The notes: generated by a model from the letters alone, not told the origin. A stretch of DNA of 64,000 nt from Rhodococcus sp. IEGM 1409 (GCF_030056735.1 NZ_JASHKN010000001.1:434001-498000); one strand, 5' to 3'. Positions 35,299 to 44,397 are shown, counted from the stretch's first letter. Numbers and translations: made by a program.

Positions 35299-36828
35299 AT
35301 GGCGTCCGACATACTTGTGACCACGGCCGACGGCACCCTGCGCGGCCGCCGGGTGGGAAAACTTCATGCCTGGCGCGGAATTCCCTACGCCCGTCCGCCG
35401 GTCGGAACACTGCGTCTGACTCGGCCACAGCCGGTCACACCATGGTCCGGCGAACGCGACGCGACCAGGTTCGGCGACGCCTCGGTGCAACACAAGAAGG
35501 GGCTGCTGCTTTCGCCCGGGAAGTACCAGCCGAGCAGCGAGGACTGCCTGACACTCAACGTGCTCGCTCCAGCGAACACCGGTAACACCCCGCGTCCAGT
35601 CATGGTCTTCATCCACGGTGGGGCGAACACCATCGGGACCTCGGCCACCGGCCTGTACTCCGGTGTGTCCCTCGTCGAACGCGGCGACGTCGTCTACGTC
35701 TCGATCAACTACCGGCTCGGCGCTCTGGGCTACCTCGATTTCACCCCGTTCTCCACATCCGAGCGCGTATTCGACTCCAACCTCGGACTGCGCGATCAGG
35801 TCGCGGCCCTGCAGTGGGTGCAGCGCAACATCGCCGCCTTCGGTGGGGATCCCGACAAAGTCACGATTTTCGGTGAATCCGCCGGAGCCACTGCCGTCAC
35901 CACCCTGATGGCTACTCCGGCCGCCAAGGGCCTCTTCGCTGGTGCGATTGCCGAGAGTTCAGCTCCGGATCTGGTCTCGAGCACGCAGCGATCGCATGCC
36001 TGGGGTGCGCGTTTCGTCGAGATCCTCAATTCCGGCCTACCGCCCGCGAAGGCTCTGACCTCGGCGACAGCTGTCGAATTGGGCCGAGCCGGAAGCAGAC
36101 TCGGCGCCGAGGTACTCGCGAACACACCTGGACTACACCCCTTCGGGCCGGTCGTCGACGGCGACTTCCTTCCGCGCTCCCCCTTGGACGCATTCAAAGA
36201 AGGATCGGTACACCAGGTTCCGATGATCATCGGAACCAACAGATGGGAGGGAACGCTGTTCCCGAAAGTGCTCGACGCACTCCCGACCAACCCGTCGCGC
36301 ATCGACACCATGTTCGCCCTCACCGATCCCGAAGCCGGGAAGCGCATCCTCGCAACCTACCCCGGCTATCCCGACGAGCAGTCCGCCATCGATGTCGGCG
36401 GCGACGTCACGTTCTGGCACCCTTCCGTGGAGTTGATGCAAGCGCACGCACAATCGGCGCCGACGTACGCCTACCGATTCGACTTTGCGCCGACGATGAT
36501 GCGTTGGCTCGGCCTCGACGCCACTCACGGTTTCGAGATGTTCGCGGTATTCGGCATCGGCGACACCCTTGTCGGGCGCGGCCTCACCCTTCCCGGCGGT
36601 CGACGCGGACTGCGCGCGGTCACCGAATCCGTTCAGGGACACTGGCTTCACTTCGCCAAGCACGGCTCGCCGCGCGGATCGTGGCCGCGTTACGACGTGC
36701 AGGAGCGTCGGACCATGATCTTCGACCAGATCGTCCGCGTCGAGAACGACCCTCGGCGCGAACAACGCTTGGCCTGGGCCGGATACAGCGGTTACCGTAG
36801 CCACGGCACCGACATTTCCCTACCGTGA
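35299..36828 (+). CDS. Type B carboxylesterase/lipase, copy 1
   Basis: A 509-aa carboxylesterase of the pNB-esterase family. It opens RGRRVGKLHAWRGIPYARPP, has the oxyanion loop VFIHGGANTIG, the side-1 EDCLTLNV signature and the nucleophile elbow FGESAGATAV. The catalytic His is in the MRWLGLDATHGFEMFAVFG region. No signal peptide, so cytoplasmic. It overlaps the following paralogue by four bases (GTGA), so the two are one operon. Substrates, probably esters of organic acids, are not predictable. Confidence 0.92.
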   Translation: MASDILVTTADGTLRGRRVGKLHAWRGIPYARPPVGTLRLTRPQPVTPWSGERDATRFGDASVQHKKGLLLSPGKYQPSSEDCLTLNVLAPANTGNTPRPVMVFIHGGANTIGTSATGLYSGVSLVERGDVVYVSINYRLGALGYLDFTPFSTSERVFDSNLGLRDQVAALQWVQRNIAAFGGDPDKVTIFGESAGATAVTTLMATPAAKGLFAGAIAESSAPDLVSSTQRSHAWGARFVEILNSGLPPAKALTSATAVELGRAGSRLGAEVLANTPGLHPFGPVVDGDFLPRSPLDAFKEGSVHQVPMIIGTNRWEGTLFPKVLDALPTNPSRIDTMFALTDPEAGKRILATYPGYPDEQSAIDVGGDVTFWHPSVELMQAHAQSAPTYAYRFDFAPTMMRWLGLDATHGFEMFAVFGIGDTLVGRGLTLPGGRRGLRAVTESVQGHWLHFAKHGSPRGSWPRYDVQERRTMIFDQIVRVENDPRREQRLAWAGYSGYRSHGTDISLP

Positions 36829-38297
36829 CGAGCGATCTCGAGATCACTCTCGATTCCGGAGTCGTGCGCGGGCGCCTCGATCGAGGAGTGCGCACCTGGC
36901 GATCAATCCCCTACGCAGCGGCCCCGACCGGCCCTTGGAGATTTCGCGCACCACAGGCGGTAGAGGCTTGGAATGGTGTCCGCCCGGCGGGGGCATTCGG
37001 CTCTCCGTCTCCGCAGCGCAAGAGCAACTTCGACGAGAACTCACTCTTCGTCAACGTCGTGGCTCCGCAGGTACCGTCGGAGTCGTTGCGACCGGTCATG
37101 GTCTTCATTCACGGCGGCGCGTACAGCGGCGGGAACCCGTCGACGCCCATGTACCGCGGAACGAGCCTGGTCGAACGTGGCGACATCGTCTACGTCTCGA
37201 TCCAATATCGTCTCGGCGCGTTGGGCTACCTCGATTTCAGTGAATATTCGACTGCGGAACAATCATTCGAGACGAACCTCGGATTGCGGGATCAGATCGC
37301 CGCGCTGACGTGGGTCCAGCGCAACATCGCCGCTTTCGGTGGTGACCCGAACGCCGTCACCGTCTTCGGTGAATCGTCCGGCGCCAACGCGGTGACAACC
37401 CTGATGGCAACGCCGACGGCCGAAGGGTTGTTTGCTCGGGCCATCGCTCAAAGTCCGCCGGCTGCTTCGGCGTACGGAAAGCAGCGAGCGCATCGCTGGG
37501 CGCGCGAGTTCCTCGAGATCGCACATGCTCCGGATACCGATCCGGCATCGTGGCTGCGCTCCGCTTCGGTGAAGGAACTGGTCGATGCCGGAGAAGAACT
37601 TGCGCGCCGCGGCGCGGACGAGGAACCCGGAACGCGGGCATTTGCTCCTGTGGTAGGTGACGACGTCCTTCCCGAACACCCGCTCGACGTGTTCGCCGCA
37701 GGGAAAGCCCACCCAGTTCCGTTGCTGGTCGGTTCGAATCTCCATGAGGGGCGGATCTTTCCGCGCGTTCTCGACATCTTGCCTACAAATCCGGTTCGGA
37801 TCGAGAAGATGTTCTCCCACACCCCGCCGGACGTGAAAGAACGCGCGCTTGCGGCCTATCCCACGTATCCACACCGGTTCGCTGCCGCAGATCTCGGCGG
37901 CGACATCACTTTCTGGGAACCGGCAATACTGTGCGCCCAGGGCCATTGCCAGGTAGCTCCGACCTACAGTTACCGCTACGATTTTGCGCCTCGCCTGCTC
38001 CGACTCGTCGGCATGGGCGCTACCCATGCCACCGAATTGCTTGCGGTCTTCGGGCGTTCGGATGCACTCACCGCGGCCTTGACCGCGGTAGGAGGACGCC
38101 GCGGACTGACCGCGGTGACCTCCACCATGCAGCGCCACTGGATCCATTTCGCCCGACACGGAGTGCCGGACCGGGATTGGCCCGCCTATTCCGTCCCGGA
38201 GCGGCAAACGATGATCTTCGACGAGACGTCCCGGGTGGAAGACGACCCGATGGGTGAGCGTCGACGGGCCTGGATCGGCTACGAGCACAGGCGCTGA
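36825..38297 (+). CDS. Type B carboxylesterase/lipase, copy 2
   Basis: A 490-aa paralogue of the preceding esterase. Matching blocks include TWRSIPYAAAPTGPWRF, VFIHGGAYSGG, YVSIQYRLGALGYLDF, FGESSGANAVTTLMATP and the His region LRLVGMGATHATELLAVFG. It starts with GTG inside the stop of copy 1. The EDCL block is shortened to NSLFVNVV (the Glu-Asp-Cys is lost), which removes a normally conserved salt-bridge/disulfide position. The pair is an obvious tandem duplication that has diverged by about half its residues. Confidence 0.92.
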   Translation: MTSDLEITLDSGVVRGRLDRGVRTWRSIPYAAAPTGPWRFRAPQAVEAWNGVRPAGAFGSPSPQRKSNFDENSLFVNVVAPQVPSESLRPVMVFIHGGAYSGGNPSTPMYRGTSLVERGDIVYVSIQYRLGALGYLDFSEYSTAEQSFETNLGLRDQIAALTWVQRNIAAFGGDPNAVTVFGESSGANAVTTLMATPTAEGLFARAIAQSPPAASAYGKQRAHRWAREFLEIAHAPDTDPASWLRSASVKELVDAGEELARRGADEEPGTRAFAPVVGDDVLPEHPLDVFAAGKAHPVPLLVGSNLHEGRIFPRVLDILPTNPVRIEKMFSHTPPDVKERALAAYPTYPHRFAAADLGGDITFWEPAILCAQGHCQVAPTYSYRYDFAPRLLRLVGMGATHATELLAVFGRSDALTAALTAVGGRRGLTAVTSTMQRHWIHFARHGVPDRDWPAYSVPERQTMIFDETSRVEDDPMGERRRAWIGYEHRR

Positions 38298-38304
38298 AGC
38301 CCGA

Positions 38305-38730
38305 TCAGAAGAACTGGCCTTTCACGAATCCTGCGAGTAGGGCCGCGAATCCGCCGATCTCTCCGAGAATCAGCAGGAACATTCCGAGATGCAGGGGCGG
38401 ACCGGCGGACTCGAACTGGTTGTCGGTGTCTTTCATCGCACCGCGAGCGATGTAGCTCAATATCGCTGCGAGAAAGAAGAACACGACCACTGCGGCACTG
38501 GTCAGGTTGATCCACGTCGGCCACGCGCTCAGTTCGACGAACACCGCGATCAACAGCGTTGCGAACGAGTACATCAGGGCAGCCCGGTGGGCGATGTCGA
38601 CATATGGATGGGCGAGGTGATTCTCCGAGGTGGCCATCTGACGGTACTTCCAGATGCCCAGGCACAGGGAAAGAAGGAAGATCAGACCGGCCGCGAGCAG
38701 CGTCAGTGTCGTGTCGATCCCGAGCGTCAT
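38305..38730 (-). CDS. Four-TM membrane protein of unknown function
   Basis: A 141-aa protein with hydrophobic segments at about residues 5-25, 48-68, 76-97 and 113-135, and a short polar loop ARGAMKDTDNQFESAGPP. I do not recognise the family by name. It overlaps the stop of the XRE-cupin regulator gene by four bases (ATGA), so it is the second gene of that transcript. It converges on the esterase pair with seven bases between. Confidence 0.75.
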   Translation of the reverse strand: MTLGIDTTLTLLAAGLIFLLSLCLGIWKYRQMATSENHLAHPYVDIAHRAALMYSFATLLIAVFVELSAWPTWINLTSAAVVVFFFLAAILSYIARGAMKDTDNQFESAGPPLHLGMFLLILGEIGGFAALLAGFVKGQFF

Positions 38731-39317
38731 CTGCTCAACCCGCAGTGCGCTTCCAGCGAGTCACCGCTGGGCGATCCAGTCGAAGGCCTGTCGTAGACGA
38801 CAACCAGCACCACCGCACGATCTGCCGAGACCGACCGCATCCGATGCGGCGTATTCGCGTCGAAGTACAGGCTGTCGCCGGTGTCGAGATGCATCGTCTG
38901 CCCGGGGATTTCGAATTCGACGGAACCGGAGTGCACGAACACGAACTCCTCCCCCGTGTGATCCATGAACTTGGGGCCCATCACCGAGGCCGGGTGAACC
39001 ACGAACGGCTGCATGGCCTTTCCGACCAGAGCGGGCGCGATCGGATCGTAGACAGAAGACTCGACCGAGGACGCCGGGTCGATCACCCGGTCTTTAGCGC
39101 GCACGATCGTCATGACGTTGCCCTCCATGCTGTCCGAGAACAGTTGTCCCACATCAGCATCGAGCACCCGCGCAATCTTGAGCGCTACCGCGATCGACGG
39201 CGTGCTGATACCCCGCTCGACCTTCGAGAGGTAACTCTTCGTCAGACCGGTCTGCTCGGCCAGGCCCTCGAGCGTCAGACCGGCGCGACGCCGATGTGTT
39301 CGCAGAAACGCTGCCAT
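38727..39317 (-). CDS. XRE-family regulator with C-terminal cupin sensor
   Basis: A 196-aa regulator. Residues about 4-60 form an XRE helix-turn-helix (LTLEGLAEQTGLTKSYLSKVERG). Residues about 115-185 are a cupin barrel (HTGEEFVFVHSGSVEFEIPG, DTGDSLYFDANTPHRM) that binds a small ligand. ATG at 39317 follows AGAGGAA. It is divergent from the class II aldolase and DapA-family genes and flanks two copies of the motif ACTTTGTGTC(C/T)TA, so it most likely controls itself and that operon. Confidence 0.9.
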   Translation of the reverse strand: MAAFLRTHRRRAGLTLEGLAEQTGLTKSYLSKVERGISTPSIAVALKIARVLDADVGQLFSDSMEGNVMTIVRAKDRVIDPASSVESSVYDPIAPALVGKAMQPFVVHPASVMGPKFMDHTGEEFVFVHSGSVEFEIPGQTMHLDTGDSLYFDANTPHRMRSVSADRAVVLVVVYDRPSTGSPSGDSLEAHCGLSR

Positions 39318-39331
39318 TCGATTCCTCTCAC

Positions 39332-39348
39332 GAGACTTTGTGTCCTAA
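39332..39348. promoter_or_regulatory. Candidate XRE-cupin operator, regulator-proximal site
   Basis: GAGACTTTGTGTCCTAA, sharing ACTTTGTGTC(C/T)TA with the stronger site at 39412-39438. It lies 15 bp before the regulator start, suited to autorepression. Confidence 0.45.
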
Positions 39349-39411
39349 CCCTACCCACCCATTGAACTGCGGCGATGATCGCCATACGGACCTGGCGTTG
39401 CACATTTCCGT

Positions 39412-39438
39412 CCTATATGACACTTTGTGTCTTATAGG
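39412..39438. promoter_or_regulatory. Candidate XRE-cupin operator, 27-bp palindrome
   Basis: CCTATA-T-GACAC-TTT-GTGTC-T-TATAGG is symmetric over 27 bp except for the single T opposite T. It is centred 58 bp before the aldolase ATG. It contains TATAT and TATAGG elements that could also be part of the promoter. Confidence 0.6.
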
Positions 39439-39482
39439 TGACTGAATGTCATCTACTCCTCAGTCCAGAGAAAGGCACACCC

Positions 39483-40268
39483 ATGACCGACTCGATGCAT
39501 GCGAGCAAGCAAGAACTCATGGCCACCGCCGAGACGAAGATGCTCACCGAAGTAACCACAGGTAGTTGGACCGTTCGACAGAAGATCGCTCTGACCTGCA
39601 GGGCACTGTCGGACGCCGGCCACGATTCCGGCCTTGCCGGCCAGATCTCCGCCCGCGGCGAGCAGCCCGGCACGTTCGTCACCCAGCGACTCGGCCTCGG
39701 GTTCGACGAGATCACCGAGGACAACCTCCTGCTTGTCAACGAGGATCTCGAAGTCCTCGACGGCGAGGGAATGCCGAACCCCGCCAACAGGTTCCACAGC
39801 TGGATCTACCGCGCCCGACCCGACGTCAACTGCATCGTCCACACGCACCCATTACACGCGACCGCGTTGTCGATGCTCGAGATTCCCCTCGTCGTATCCC
39901 AAATGGACATCGCGCCCCTCTACGACGACTGCGCATTTCTCGCCGACTGGCCCGGAATTCCCGTGGGAAACGAGGAGGGCGAGATCATTTCGGCCGCGCT
40001 CGGTGACAAGCGGGCAATTCTGCTCGCCCACCACGGCCAACTCGTCGTCGGCAACACGGTCGAAGAGGCCTGCTCCCTCGGGCATCTGATCGAGCGAGCG
40101 GCCCGACTGCAGTTGCTGGCGATGGCTGCCGGCGACATCAAGCCGCTACCGCCTCGCCTGGCGAAGGAGGCACACGATTGGACACTGACTCCTCGGCGCA
40201 GCGAGGCGAACTTCGCGTACTACGCCCGTCGCGCTCTCCGCAATCATCCCGACGCACTGGCCAACTGA
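39483..40268 (+). CDS. Class II aldolase/adducin family protein
   Basis: A 261-aa zinc-type aldolase. Metal ligands are in CIVHTHPLHATAL and LAHHGQLVVG; the phosphate-binding N-terminal region is LAGQISARGE. Members of this family cleave sugar phosphates or decarboxylate related acids. It is followed 33 bp later by a DapA-family lyase, so the two form a small catabolic operon whose substrate is unknown. ATG at 39483 is preceded by GAGAAAGG; the longer in-frame start lies in the operator and was rejected. Confidence 0.87.
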   Translation: MTDSMHASKQELMATAETKMLTEVTTGSWTVRQKIALTCRALSDAGHDSGLAGQISARGEQPGTFVTQRLGLGFDEITEDNLLLVNEDLEVLDGEGMPNPANRFHSWIYRARPDVNCIVHTHPLHATALSMLEIPLVVSQMDIAPLYDDCAFLADWPGIPVGNEEGEIISAALGDKRAILLAHHGQLVVGNTVEEACSLGHLIERAARLQLLAMAAGDIKPLPPRLAKEAHDWTLTPRRSEANFAYYARRALRNHPDALAN

Positions 40269-40301
40269 ATTTCGTTTCTCACCAACAGAACAGAGAGCCT
40301 C

Positions 40302-41204
40302 ATGAGCAGCACTATCAAGGGAATCGTCGCCTATCCCATCACCCCGTTCGACCGCGACACCGGAGCATTCGATCCCAATCCGCTACACACGCTCCTCGAC
40401 AGCATGATCAGCAGTGGTGTCGACGCGATAGCCCCACTCGGCAGCACCGGCGAGAGCGCCTATCTCGACGACGCGGAATGGGAGACAGTCGCCCGCGAGA
40501 CCCTCGCCTACGTCGACCGCCGAGTCCCCACCGTCGTCGGAGTATCGGACCTGACGACGGCGGGAGCACTTCGCCGAGCATCGATCGCGGCAGACGCCGG
40601 CGCCGACGCAGTCATGATCCTTCCCACATCGTACTGGCATCTGGGTGAGCAGGAGATTCGTGAACACGTCACTGCGGTAGCCGATTCCGTCGACATTCCC
40701 ACGATGATCTACAACAATCCGGCCACCACCGGTATCGACATGTCGCCGGAGTTTCTCTTCGACCTCGTCTCCACCGTCGACGGCATCACGATGATCAAGG
40801 AATCCACCGGCGACATCACCCGGATGAACCGCATCAACGAACTGAGCGGTGGCACTATCCCCTTCTTCAACGGCAGCAATCCTCTTGCACTGCAATCTTT
40901 CTCTGCAGGCGCAAGCGGATGGTGCACGGCAGCTCCGTGTCTGGTGCCCGAACAGGTGGTGCATTTCTGGCGTCTACTCGAATCCGGTGATCGGTCGGAT
41001 GCCGGCGCTGTATTCGAACAGATCGAGCCACTACTGAAGGTCCTCGTCAGTCGCGGACTGCCGTCGACGGTCAAGGCCGGGTTGGATGTTCTCGGCGTCG
41101 ACGCCGGCCTTCCCCGTCGGCCGCTCCTTCCCCTCGACGACAACACCAAGACTGCTTTGTCCGACGCTCTGTCGGTGGCTCGCGGTGTAATCGTCGCGTC
41201 GTGA
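40302..41204 (+). CDS. DHDPS/N-acetylneuraminate lyase (DapA) family protein
   Basis: A 300-aa TIM-barrel lyase. The Schiff-base lysine is in ITMIKESTGD, the partner tyrosine in MIYNNPATTG and the GSTGES pyruvate-binding motif in APLGSTGESAYL. The house-keeping dapA is expected elsewhere, near dapB; here the neighbours are a class II aldolase and XRE-cupin regulator, so this is more likely a keto-acid or sugar-acid aldolase/dehydratase. ATG at 40302 follows AGAGAG. Length is normal. Confidence 0.87.
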   Translation: MSSTIKGIVAYPITPFDRDTGAFDPNPLHTLLDSMISSGVDAIAPLGSTGESAYLDDAEWETVARETLAYVDRRVPTVVGVSDLTTAGALRRASIAADAGADAVMILPTSYWHLGEQEIREHVTAVADSVDIPTMIYNNPATTGIDMSPEFLFDLVSTVDGITMIKESTGDITRMNRINELSGGTIPFFNGSNPLALQSFSAGASGWCTAAPCLVPEQVVHFWRLLESGDRSDAGAVFEQIEPLLKVLVSRGLPSTVKAGLDVLGVDAGLPRRPLLPLDDNTKTALSDALSVARGVIVAS

Positions 41205-41263
41205 CCTGACGTCGGAGTGGGTTCCGGCAAGATGGGATGCACACCGACCGAAGGAGGGGCACC

Positions 41264-42130
41264 ATGTCCGTAGATTCACGGTCTGCGAGGATCGCCGTCA
41301 CCGGCGCTACCGGTCATATCGGCGGACTGGTGGCCGCGTCGTTGGCCGTTGCCGGTGTCCCGCAGCGGCTGATCGCACGTTCGGTCAATCGACTACCGCA
41401 GCTCCCCGGTACCGATTCAGCCGAGACCACGTACGGGGATCAGGAGCGCGCTCTCGCGGCTCTGGCCGGAATCGACACCCTCTTCATGGTCTCGGCGGCC
41501 GAAAGCGCAGATCGCCTGGATCAGCACCGAACCTTCATCGACGCCGCAGCGGCGGCCGGGGTCAGGCACATCGTGTACACGTCTTTCCTCGGCGCCGCTC
41601 CGGACGCAACGTTCACGCTGGCTCGCGATCACTGGGTCACCGAAGAACACATCCGTGCTTCCGGACTCGCATTCACCTTCCTGCGCGACAGCTTCTACCT
41701 CGATTTCCTACCCGCTCTCGCCGGCGAAAACGGTGTGATCCGAGGCCCCGCCGGGGACGGTCTCGTCGGCGCTGTAGCGCGGTCCGACATTGCCGCGGTC
41801 GCTGTCTCGGTCCTGCAGGATCTGGATTCCCATGTCGGACAGACGTACAACCTGACCGGACGCGAGGCACTGACGCTCTCCGAGGCTGCGAGCATCATCA
41901 CCGAAGTCACCGGCAAGCAGACCACGTACGTCGAGGAAACTGTCGAGGAAGCCTACGACTCACGGGCGTCGTACAACGCACCGGCCTGGGAACTCGACGC
42001 ATGGGTGTCGACGTACACCGCAATCGCGCAGGGTGAGTTGGCGCTGATCACGGGCACTGTCGAAGAACTTGTCGGCCGGCCTGCACTCACGCTGCGCGAA
42101 TTCCTCACGGCGCAGGTCGATACCGCCTGA
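41264..42130 (+). CDS. NmrA/SDR-type NAD(P)-binding protein
   Basis: A 288-aa atypical SDR. The glycine motif TGATGHIGGLVAASL lies at the N-terminus; VRHIVYTSFLGAAPDATF and FLRDSFYLDFLP are typical of NmrA-like and QorB-like NAD(P)H-binding proteins, which lack the YxxxK pair. It may be a quinone reductase or a redox-sensing protein. ATG at 41264 follows AAGGAGG. The stop overlaps the helicase start (TGATG), so the two are coupled. Confidence 0.85.
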   Translation: MSVDSRSARIAVTGATGHIGGLVAASLAVAGVPQRLIARSVNRLPQLPGTDSAETTYGDQERALAALAGIDTLFMVSAAESADRLDQHRTFIDAAAAAGVRHIVYTSFLGAAPDATFTLARDHWVTEEHIRASGLAFTFLRDSFYLDFLPALAGENGVIRGPAGDGLVGAVARSDIAAVAVSVLQDLDSHVGQTYNLTGREALTLSEAASIITEVTGKQTTYVEETVEEAYDSRASYNAPAWELDAWVSTYTAIAQGELALITGTVEELVGRPALTLREFLTAQVDTA

Positions 42131-43908
42131 TGCCGCCACGCAAAGCAACCACGGCGCGCAAGGCGGCCGCAAAGAAGGCTGCTCCCAAGAAGGCTGCTCC
42201 CAAGAAGACCGCCGCAAAGAAAACTGTCGCAAAGAAAAGATCACGCGCTGTGATGCCCGACGTTCCGACAGCCGGTCCGGGCGAACGAGTCTGGCTTCTC
42301 GACGTACCCTTTCGGACGCCGGCGCCTGGTGCGCAGTTCGTCAAGAAATGGAAGAGCTACGCGTGGGTTGGTACGGATTTGCCCGTAGAACTCGCTCCGT
42401 TCAAGGCACTCCCCTTCTCGTATCAGCAGTGGGTCGAGGACGACATCAATGACAGCACCGGCGAACGTCCAGTGGCCGCGCCCAAAATTCCGCGGCCCGA
42501 GCAGGTTTCGGGGGCGGCAGCCGTCGTCGACGCTGCTCGCGCCGGCAAACGCGGATTTCTGTTGGCAGACAATGCGGGCCTGGGTAAAACGCTCATCGCG
42601 GTGATGTCTGCCAAGACGATTGCCGAAGAGCGCGGCGAAACCAACATCCTCGCCCTCGTCGATCGACCGGCACAGATCACCATTCCGCATTGGCGCTATT
42701 CCATCGCCTCGGTGGGCGACGGCGGCTTCCGTTGGCTGATCATGTCGCCTGACCAATTGAAGAAACTGATCGCACGAAACGGGCGTCCCAAATACACGTT
42801 CGGTGTGGTGATTGCGGACGAAGCCCAGCTGTACAGCAACGACACACAGCGCACCACTGCTTTCGAGAAGGTTGCGCGCTTTTCGAATGCGCACGAGCAG
42901 GCGCCCTTCGTCCTGTCCGTGACAGCAACTCCGGGACATACTCCAGCCGATCAGCGTTACCTGGCACCTCTTTTTGCGCAGCTGCATTCGGAGCCCTCCG
43001 AATACTGGTCGGACCTCGGTGCCAGGCTTGCCGAGTCCGGTCTTCCGCTGGACAAGTCCTACGGGAAGTGGACGTGGAGCGCTGAGGCGAAAGAATCACC
43101 GACACTGCAATCCCAGGCGCTCGAGACCGTACGGGGGTGGATGTCGAACAACAATCCACCCTTGATGATTCATCGCCCGACGCCGTGGGGACCCGTTCCA
43201 CTGGACGGTATGCCGATCGACCTCACGCATGCCCAGCGCGCCGAATACGAGACGGAGTGGGCCCAGTACGCGTACGAGATGGGCTTGGCCCGTAAGAGCC
43301 GCAACATTGCCAGGGGTCGTGCGCTGGTTCTCCGCTATCGCCAGAAGGCGGGAATGATTCGTGCCGAGTCGACAGCTCAGTGGGCGCAAGCCCAGGTCAA
43401 GGCAGGCAAGCAGGTGTTGGTGGCCGTCGAGTTCGTCTCCACAGCAGGCGATCCGCTGGTCGAGATGATCGAAGACGCCGGGATCTCGGTCGCGAAACTG
43501 TTCGGCGCGGTACCGGACAAGGAGGGCCAGCGTCTGCGATTTCAACGCGGGGACGCACCCGTCATCGTCCTCAATGTCACGACCTCGATTTCGCTCCATG
43601 CCAACGAAGCGCTCCCCGACGGCACTCACGCATCCTCGCTGCCACGGACGGGGATCTTTCATCAACCGCGATACTCGGGAATCGCGGCAGAACAGACATT
43701 CGGTCGCTCACACCGCGACTACCAGACGTGTCCGTGGGTCATCCCCTTCGGCGTGGGCACCAAGGAAGAGGACGTTGCCACGGTCATGCTGCGCAATCTT
43801 AATTCCGTGACCGGCCTGAAGGGCGGCGATCGATCCGGTCTGCGGTCGCTGTCCGAATTGCTCGGTGTCGAATGGCTCGAGCCCGACGTCTTGACTTCGG
43901 AAGCCTGA
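42130..43908 (+). CDS. SNF2/SF2-like helicase with histone-H1-like Lys/Ala tail
   Basis: A 592-aa protein. The first 40 residues are almost only Lys, Ala, Pro and Thr (KAAAKKAAPKKAAPKKTAAK), like histone H1 and the HupB C-terminal tails of actinobacteria. SF2 motifs follow: Walker A LADNAGLGKTLIAV (about residue 145), motif II IADEAQ, motif III LSVTATPG and motif VI QTFGRSHRDYQ. The core resembles SNF2-like helicases often found in phages, not RapA or RadD. Role unknown; DNA binding through the tail is inferred. Upstream NmrA-like gene overlaps by one base. Confidence 0.82.
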   Translation: MPPRKATTARKAAAKKAAPKKAAPKKTAAKKTVAKKRSRAVMPDVPTAGPGERVWLLDVPFRTPAPGAQFVKKWKSYAWVGTDLPVELAPFKALPFSYQQWVEDDINDSTGERPVAAPKIPRPEQVSGAAAVVDAARAGKRGFLLADNAGLGKTLIAVMSAKTIAEERGETNILALVDRPAQITIPHWRYSIASVGDGGFRWLIMSPDQLKKLIARNGRPKYTFGVVIADEAQLYSNDTQRTTAFEKVARFSNAHEQAPFVLSVTATPGHTPADQRYLAPLFAQLHSEPSEYWSDLGARLAESGLPLDKSYGKWTWSAEAKESPTLQSQALETVRGWMSNNNPPLMIHRPTPWGPVPLDGMPIDLTHAQRAEYETEWAQYAYEMGLARKSRNIARGRALVLRYRQKAGMIRAESTAQWAQAQVKAGKQVLVAVEFVSTAGDPLVEMIEDAGISVAKLFGAVPDKEGQRLRFQRGDAPVIVLNVTTSISLHANEALPDGTHASSLPRTGIFHQPRYSGIAAEQTFGRSHRDYQTCPWVIPFGVGTKEEDVATVMLRNLNSVTGLKGGDRSGLRSLSELLGVEWLEPDVLTSEA

Positions 43909-44009
43909 CCTTCCTGTAAACGTCCAACGGCCACAAACGAACGGGTTCGGAGATTTGCCCCAATTCTGTTCCACTAAAACCGAACGGCGCCGAGAAAGCG
44001 AGGAGTTCG

Positions 44010-44339
44010 ATGCGCAATATCTACGCTCGATCGAGCGGTGCAGAAGGTTTCGGGTGGCAAACTCTCCCTTGTCGGGGAGAACACCTTGACTCAGCTACTG
44101 CTCACCACGACGGGCCGTAAGACCGGCTAGTTCTCGCACCACGCCACTGCTGTACGCGCCCGACGGCGATGCGTTCGTCGTCGGATCCAACTGGGGCAGG
44201 ATACGCATCCAGCCTGGACGCTCAATTTGATGGCAAACCCCACCGCAATCGTGACAGTGAAGGGCGTCGAAATACCGGTCGGTGCAACCCTGGCGGAGGG
44301 CGCCAGATCCGCGTATTTCGGCTCCACCCTGTCAAATAG
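44010..44339 (+). pseudogene. Deazaflavin-dependent nitroreductase (Ddn) family, degraded
   Basis: Pieces of one Ddn-family (F420-binding) protein occur in different frames. GGKLSLVGENTLTQLLLTTT and GRKTG end at a TAG (44128-44130). RTTPLLYAPDGDAFVVGSNWG follows in a second frame. HPAWTLNLMANPTAIVTVKG and VEIPVGATLAEGA are in a third. IRVFRLHPVK and a stop at 44339 form the expected C-terminus after an internal deletion. At least two frameshifts, one stop and one deletion are present. The N-terminus cannot be placed firmly. Confidence 0.82.
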
Positions 44340-44397
44340 CTGCTGCCGGGCGCAGGATGGCAAGGACCAACCTGCCGAATCTCAGGAGCATTCGCGA

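Noticed and set aside
44227-44397. N-terminal extension of the DUF427 protein
   Set aside because: Those codons belong to the dead Ddn-family gene; the ATG at 44398 has a ribosome site.
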